Shown here: in pieces, positions 59,963 through 64,000 of the stretch
How the letters are laid out: the number at the start of each line of letters is the position of its first letter
How positions within the stretch are numbered: position 1 is the stretch's first letter
DNA from: Bacillota bacterium
GTDB lineage: Bacteria > Bacillota > Sulfobacillia > JAUYEG01
DNA: 64,000 nucleotides
Direction: 5' to 3'
NCBI GenBank assembly: GCA_030691505.1
Contig: JAUYEG010000100.1
Coordinates: forward strand, 1 to 64,000
Notes under the pieces: generated by a model
What the model was told of the DNA's origin: nothing
Database searches by the model: none
Seen by the model: only the letters and a program-made list of their open reading frames with translations
Position numbers and translations under genes: made by a program

Positions 59963-61248
59963 GCGCCGCGGGGGACTTGTTCCCCGGGCCCCGGGGTCCG
60001 GCGGGCCCCGCCGGGCGCACCGTCATCGTTGGTGTTACCGGCGGGATAGCTGCGTATAAGGTCTGCGAGGTCGTCAGCCGGCTGGTCAAACTCGGCGCCA
60101 GGGTCTACGTTGTCATGACCCGCGCCGCGACCAAGTTCGTAGCTCCGCTGACCTTCCAAACCCTGTCGGGCAACCCCGTTTTCATTGAAATGCTGGAGCC
60201 TCCCCAGCTGTTCAACGTCGAGCACGTCGCGCTTGCCGAAAAGGCTGACCTGTGCGTCATCGCCCCGGCCACGGCCAACATCGTGGCCAAAATCGCCAAC
60301 GGTATCTGCGATGACCTGCTTACCACGGTGATTTGTGCGACCCGGGCGCCCGTGCTGATCTGCCCGGCGATGAACCACAACATGTACACCAATCCAATCT
60401 ACCAGGCCAACGAGAAACGCCTGAGGCAACTCGGGTATCGTTTCCTGGAACCCGGCTACGGCCGCCTGGCGTCGGGCGTGGTGGGCCGTGGGCGCCTTCC
60501 GGAGCCGCCCGAGATAGTGTCGGCCATCGCGTCGGTGTTCGCCGGCCAGGGGGACTACGCCGGCATCGAGGTGCTGGTTACGGCCGGGCCGACGCGGGAG
60601 TTCATAGATCCGGTGCGCTGCCTGAGCAACCCGTCAAGCGGTAAAATGGGCTTTGCCGTGGCCGAGGCCGCCGCCGCCCGCGGGGCCACGGTGCACCTTA
60701 TAACCGGGCCATCCCATCTCCCCGACCAGGCTGGGGTAGCGGTGACCCGGGTCGTCACCGCCGCTGAAATGCATGATGCCGCGATCGCGGCTTTCTCCGG
60801 CGACGGCGTCGTCATCGCCACCGCCGCGGTGAGCGATTACCGCCCCCCGGTTGCATTGCAGCACAAGATAAAGAAAGGAGCCGCGCACCTTACTCTGGAG
60901 CTCGAACTCACGCCGGACGTGTTGGGTTCCCTGGGCGCGCGGAAAGAACGCGCCGTCCTGGTCGGCTTCGCCGCCGAGACCGAGGACCTCATCGCCAACG
61001 CTCGGCACAAGCTGGTGCGCAAGAACCTCGACCTTATCGTCGCCAACGACATCACCGAGCCGGGTGCCGGCTTCGAGACGGACACAAACATCGCCCACCT
61101 GGTCTGGCCCGACGGCCGGATCGAGCAGCGCCCGTTGGAGACCAAGCGCGAGCTGGCGGAACACATCCTGACCGCCGTCCTCCCCCTCGTCCAGCGTGGC
61201 GCAGAAGGGCGGGATGAGTCCCCTGTCACCCGAGGGGATCCGGACTGA
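59959..61248 (+). CDS. coaBC: Phosphopantothenoylcysteine decarboxylase / phosphopantothenate-cysteine ligase
   Basis: This 429-residue bifunctional coenzyme A enzyme has a flavin CoaC domain ([21 protein letters not shown], about residues 24-44) with [29 protein letters not shown] and a [15 protein letters not shown] variant of the GxLACGxxGxGRM loop follow. The CoaB domain has [27 protein letters not shown] (about 213-239) and [11 protein letters not shown] at 59959 overlaps the rpoZ stop. The CoaC Cys loop reads ASGVVG, so the usual Cys in LACG is replaced by Ser. This is a residue change worth noting. Confidence 0.94.
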   Translation: MSAAGDLFPGPRGPAGPAGRTVIVGVTGGIAAYKVCEVVSRLVKLGARVYVVMTRAATKFVAPLTFQTLSGNPVFIEMLEPPQLFNVEHVALAEKADLCVIAPATANIVAKIANGICDDLLTTVICATRAPVLICPAMNHNMYTNPIYQANEKRLRQLGYRFLEPGYGRLASGVVGRGRLPEPPEIVSAIASVFAGQGDYAGIEVLVTAGPTREFIDPVRCLSNPSSGKMGFAVAEAAAARGATVHLITGPSHLPDQAGVAVTRVVTAAEMHDAAIAAFSGDGVVIATAAVSDYRPPVALQHKIKKGAAHLTLELELTPDVLGSLGARKERAVLVGFAAETEDLIANARHKLVRKNLDLIVANDITEPGAGFETDTNIAHLVWPDGRIEQRPLETKRELAEHILTAVLPLVQRGAEGRDESPVTRGDPD

Positions 61249-63748
61249 ACCGCGCTTCGCCGCCGTGCTCGTCGATGCGGGCGGGCCTGCCGCCCGACGT
61301 CCTTTTGACTATCTGATCCCGGACCACCTCCTGGGGCTGGTTCGCCCCGGCAGCCTCGTCGTGGTTCCCTTCGGGCGGCGCTTCCTGCGGGGGCTCGTCA
61401 CGGCTCTTGTGGAGTCGGCGGCGGTACCCGACCCCAAGGCGATCCGTGAGTTGTATCCTGTTTCCCACCTTGCCGACCGCCATGCCCCGCAGTTGGCGGC
61501 CATGCTATCCAGCCGGTATGCCTGCAGCCCGATCGAGGCCTACCGGGCCATCCTGCCGGCGGCCGTCGCCGGTCAGACCGCGCGGGTCTGGAGCTTAGGC
61601 CCGGCTCCCGCTCCTGAGCCGGGTGCCGTGCGCCCGGAGTTCGAGGCGGTGTACGGGTTCGTCCGGGAAAGGGGCGACGTCGGCCTTGGTCAGGTCACGC
61701 GGGCGCTCGGGCTTGACAAGAGGGCCGCTCTGGAACGGCTCGGCTGGCTTGCCGCACGGGGCTGGCTGTCGCCGGCGCCGCGGTTCGAGCGAGCGCCGCA
61801 ATCGGCCGAGTCTCTGCTTTTTGCGGCCAACGAGGTGGCGGCAACTGCCGAGCTGCCGCGTCTCGGCCGCCGGGCGCCTGTGCAGGCGGCGGTTCTGCGT
61901 GCCCTGCTCGCCGCCGGCATCCCGCTGCCGGAGTCCGACCTGCCTGTGAGCGCGGGCCGCAGGCGCGCCGTCCTGGTGCAGCTCGAGTCCAGAGGGCTGG
62001 TGACTCGGTCGGCAGCCGCGCACAGAGTCCCTGGCGGCGGCATTGTGTCCGGGATTTTCGCCCCCGGCGACCCTTTGCCGCCTGGCCCGCACCAGGCTGC
62101 CGCGCTCGCGGAGATAGTGCCGGCGGTGATCGCCGGGATCCACCGGCAGTACCTGCTCTTTGGTGTTACCGGGTCCGGGAAGACCGAGGTGTACCTGCAG
62201 GCCATCGCCGCGGCGCTGGCCCGCGGGCGCCAAGCCCTGGTGCTGGTGCCCGAGATCGCGCTAACGCCGCAGGCGGTGACCAGATTCGAGGCCAGATTTC
62301 CCGGACGGGTCGCCCTCATCCACAGCCGCCTTGCCGCTGGCGAGCGCGCGCAGGCCTGGCGCGACCTGGCCGCCGGCCGTGCGGCAATAGCGCTCGGGCC
62401 GCGCTCGGCGGTATTCGCTCCCTTGCCGGCTCTGGGCCTGATCGTCGTTGATGAGGAACACGACCCCTCATACAAGAACAACGAGGCTCCGCGCTACGAC
62501 GCGCGTCAGGTTGCCCGGCACCGGGCGCGGCTGGCCGGGGCGCCGGTCATCTTCGGCACCGCGACACCCTCGGTGGAGGCCTTCCATGCCGCCGATTCCG
62601 CACCCGGCGGGGCTGGCGGAGCCGGCGAGGCGGGCGATGCCGGCGGCAACGTGCGGCTGCTGGAAATGCCGGAGCGGGTGGACGGCAGGCTGCTCCCGCA
62701 GGTAGAGCTCATCGACATGCGCGCTGAACTCGCTGCGGGCAACCGCTCGATTTTCTCGCGTCGGCTTCAGGCTGCGCTGGCTGACCGGCTGGGGCGGTCC
62801 GAGCAGACCATCCTGTTTCTCAACCGGCGCGGACTAGCGACATTTGTCCTTTGCAGGGAGTGCGGCTACGTCGCCCGATGCCCGCAGTGCGACGTCTCAC
62901 TTGTTTACCACCGCCAGGATTCCGCGCTGCGCTGCCACTACTGCGGGCACCGCGAGCCGGTGCCCGAGGTCTGTCCGGCATGCCGGAGCAGGCGGATTCG
63001 CCACTTTGGAGCAGGCACCGAGCGTGTTGAGGCTGAGGTCCGCGCCACGTTTCCGGACAGCCGGGTGGCCCGGCTGGATCTTGACGTCGCCATGCGCCGG
63101 GACGCCGTCCGCGACATCCTGAGCGATTTCGCGCGTGGGAGCATCGACGTTCTCGTCGGGACGCAGATGATCGGCAAGGGGCTCGATGTACCGGGAGTGA
63201 CGCTCGTCGGCGTGGTCGCCGCGGATACAGCGCTCGCCTTTCCCGATTTCCGGGCGGGCGAGCGCACTTTCAGCCTTGTGACGCAGGTCTCCGGCCGCGC
63301 GGGGCGCGGCTCCGCCCCGGGCCTGGTAGTCGTGCAGACCTATTGCCCCGACCACTACAGCCTGCTCTCTGCGCGTACCCACGACTACCGCGGTTTCTAC
63401 CGCGCGGAAATCGAGTTTCGGCGGGAGCTCGGCTACCCGCCGTTTTCCGCTCTGGGGATCGTGCGCCTGGACGGCGCAGTCGAGGCGACGGTGTCGCGCG
63501 CGGCCGCCACGGCAGCGGACGAACTGGCCACTCTGGCGAAATCGGAGGCCCCGGGGCTTGAGTTGCTCGGTCCCGCGCCGGCGCCACTGCCTCGCTTGCA
63601 GGGGCGATATCGTTGGAATATAGTCTTGAAGGACAGCGATCCACTGCGGCTTGCCGCCCTGGCAAGCCGGGTGGTTGACCGGCTGGAGGGCCGGTTGCCC
63701 TCTGGTGTCAGGGTCAGTGTGGACATCGAGCCGCAGGAGATGCTGTGA
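61214..63748 (+). CDS. priA: Primosomal replication restart helicase PriA
   Basis: This 844-residue superfamily 2 helicase has an N-terminal DNA-binding domain (ARRPFDYLIPDHLLGLVRPGSLVVVPFG) and a winged-helix part. The helicase core has GVTGSGKTE near residue 317 and the DEEH box at 413. A zinc region with four CxxC pairs (CRECG, CPQCD, CHYCG, CPACR, about 547-595) follows, then the C-terminal motifs GTQMIGKGLDVPGVTLVG and QVSGRAGRG. It restarts stalled forks. ATG at 61214 has AAGGGCGGG upstream; GTG 61196 is an alternative. A short Gly/Ala insert occurs at about 462-477. Confidence 0.95.
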   Translation: MSPLSPEGIRTEPRFAAVLVDAGGPAARRPFDYLIPDHLLGLVRPGSLVVVPFGRRFLRGLVTALVESAAVPDPKAIRELYPVSHLADRHAPQLAAMLSSRYACSPIEAYRAILPAAVAGQTARVWSLGPAPAPEPGAVRPEFEAVYGFVRERGDVGLGQVTRALGLDKRAALERLGWLAARGWLSPAPRFERAPQSAESLLFAANEVAATAELPRLGRRAPVQAAVLRALLAAGIPLPESDLPVSAGRRRAVLVQLESRGLVTRSAAAHRVPGGGIVSGIFAPGDPLPPGPHQAAALAEIVPAVIAGIHRQYLLFGVTGSGKTEVYLQAIAAALARGRQALVLVPEIALTPQAVTRFEARFPGRVALIHSRLAAGERAQAWRDLAAGRAAIALGPRSAVFAPLPALGLIVVDEEHDPSYKNNEAPRYDARQVARHRARLAGAPVIFGTATPSVEAFHAADSAPGGAGGAGEAGDAGGNVRLLEMPERVDGRLLPQVELIDMRAELAAGNRSIFSRRLQAALADRLGRSEQTILFLNRRGLATFVLCRECGYVARCPQCDVSLVYHRQDSALRCHYCGHREPVPEVCPACRSRRIRHFGAGTERVEAEVRATFPDSRVARLDLDVAMRRDAVRDILSDFARGSIDVLVGTQMIGKGLDVPGVTLVGVVAADTALAFPDFRAGERTFSLVTQVSGRAGRGSAPGLVVVQTYCPDHYSLLSARTHDYRGFYRAEIEFRRELGYPPFSALGIVRLDGAVEATVSRAAATAADELATLAKSEAPGLELLGPAPAPLPRLQGRYRWNIVLKDSDPLRLAALASRVVDRLEGRLPSGVRVSVDIEPQEML

Positions 63749-63786
63749 ATCGGGGAACCGCAAAGCCAGTCCGGGGAGGATTGCCG

Positions 63787-64000
63787 TTGGCCGAGGTTGA
63801 GAACGGGCGCGCCAACAGCCGGGACTCCGGTGCGTTGCACCCGAATGGCGCGGCCGGCTGTCCCGAACCGATCAGGCAGTACGGGGACCCGGTGCTGCGG
63901 GCGCGGGCGCGGGCGATACGCAAGATCAACGCCGGGGTGCGCGAACTGTCCGAGCGCATGACTGACGCCATGTATGCGGCAAACGGCGTGGGCCTCGCGG
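63787..64000 (+). CDS. def: Peptide deformylase, 5' part only
   Basis: The frame runs off the window edge (71 codons). After a ~30-residue variable leader it reads PIRQYGDPVLRARARAIRKI and ends MTDAMYAANGVGLA, the deformylase motif I beginning with GxGLAAxQ. The catalytic Cys and HExxH parts lie beyond the window. TTG at 63787 follows GGGGAGGA; TTG 63781 is also in frame. The leader is longer than in most relatives. The priA-def order is common in Firmicutes. Confidence 0.9.
   Translation, partial: MAEVENGRANSRDSGALHPNGAAGCPEPIRQYGDPVLRARARAIRKINAGVRELSERMTDAMYAANGVGLA

Overview
The window is about 64 kb of gap-poor, very GC-rich DNA with long strings of overlapping genes, many GTG and TTG starts and strong purine-rich ribosome binding sites. 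It carries endospore genes (spoIIGA, sigE, sigG, spoIIR, a YlmC/YmxH-type gene), a PyrR-controlled pyr operon, sepF-divIVA and small basic protein, and no outer-membrane genes. This points to a spore-forming, high-GC member of the Firmicutes (Clostridia or a related deep lineage). A coenzyme-B12-type ribonucleotide reductase and an actinobacterial-type integration host factor fit such lineages. The species cannot be named from the sequence.

Layout. (1) 1-6156, minus strand: an Mrp/Mbh-type cation/proton antiporter operon (E, F, G, split A C-terminus, B, C, D, then two more antiporter-like subunits, the last cut by the window edge). (2) 6255-9406: mobA, divergent tatA-tatC, and a zinc-ribbon M48 protease with a helical-repeat tail. 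(3) 9459-24507: division and cell-wall cluster mraZ-rsmH-ftsL-pbp-murE-murF-mraY-ftsW-murG-murA-ftsQ-DUF881-sbp-ftsZ, without murD, murC, murB or ftsA. (4) 24725-28290: sporulation genes spoIIGA-sigE-sigG-spoIIR. (5) 28500-33879: flavoprotein, ylmC, then nrdR-nrdJ behind a near-consensus promoter, and a class V aminotransferase-fold gene. (6) 33889-39711: HlyD-like protein, yggS, sepF, divIVA, yggU, racemase and amidohydrolase, ended by an intrinsic terminator. (7) 39773-39974: a truncated group IIC intron directly after that terminator. (8) 39995-45462: DUF5665, a DksA-like protein, lspA, rluD, an M81 peptidase-like gene and an amidohydrolase. (9) 45463-46024: decayed DNA with an amidohydrolase remnant and an array of about 32-bp repeats. 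(10) 46025-47809: ABC exporter, minus strand. (11) 47896-53325: promoter, PyrR-binding loop, terminator and pyrR-pyrB-pyrC-pyrK-pyrD-pyrE. (12) 53322-64000: rqcH-like (minus), dapF-dapL, then yicC-mihF-gmk-rpoZ-coaBC-priA-def, the last cut by the window edge.

Most of the window is conserved housekeeping DNA. MurE (DNPR motif), dapF and dapL together imply a meso-diaminopimelate peptidoglycan made through the aminotransferase branch. SepF probably serves as the FtsZ membrane anchor, because ftsA is not at its usual place. spoIIGA-sigE, sigG and spoIIR are the core of mother-cell/forespore sigma-factor control. Accessory signals are concentrated in 39712-39994 and 45463-46024. I see no CRISPR array, rRNA, tRNA or clearly new defence system. 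Intergenic stretches of about 80-280 bases not listed separately showed nothing I could support.
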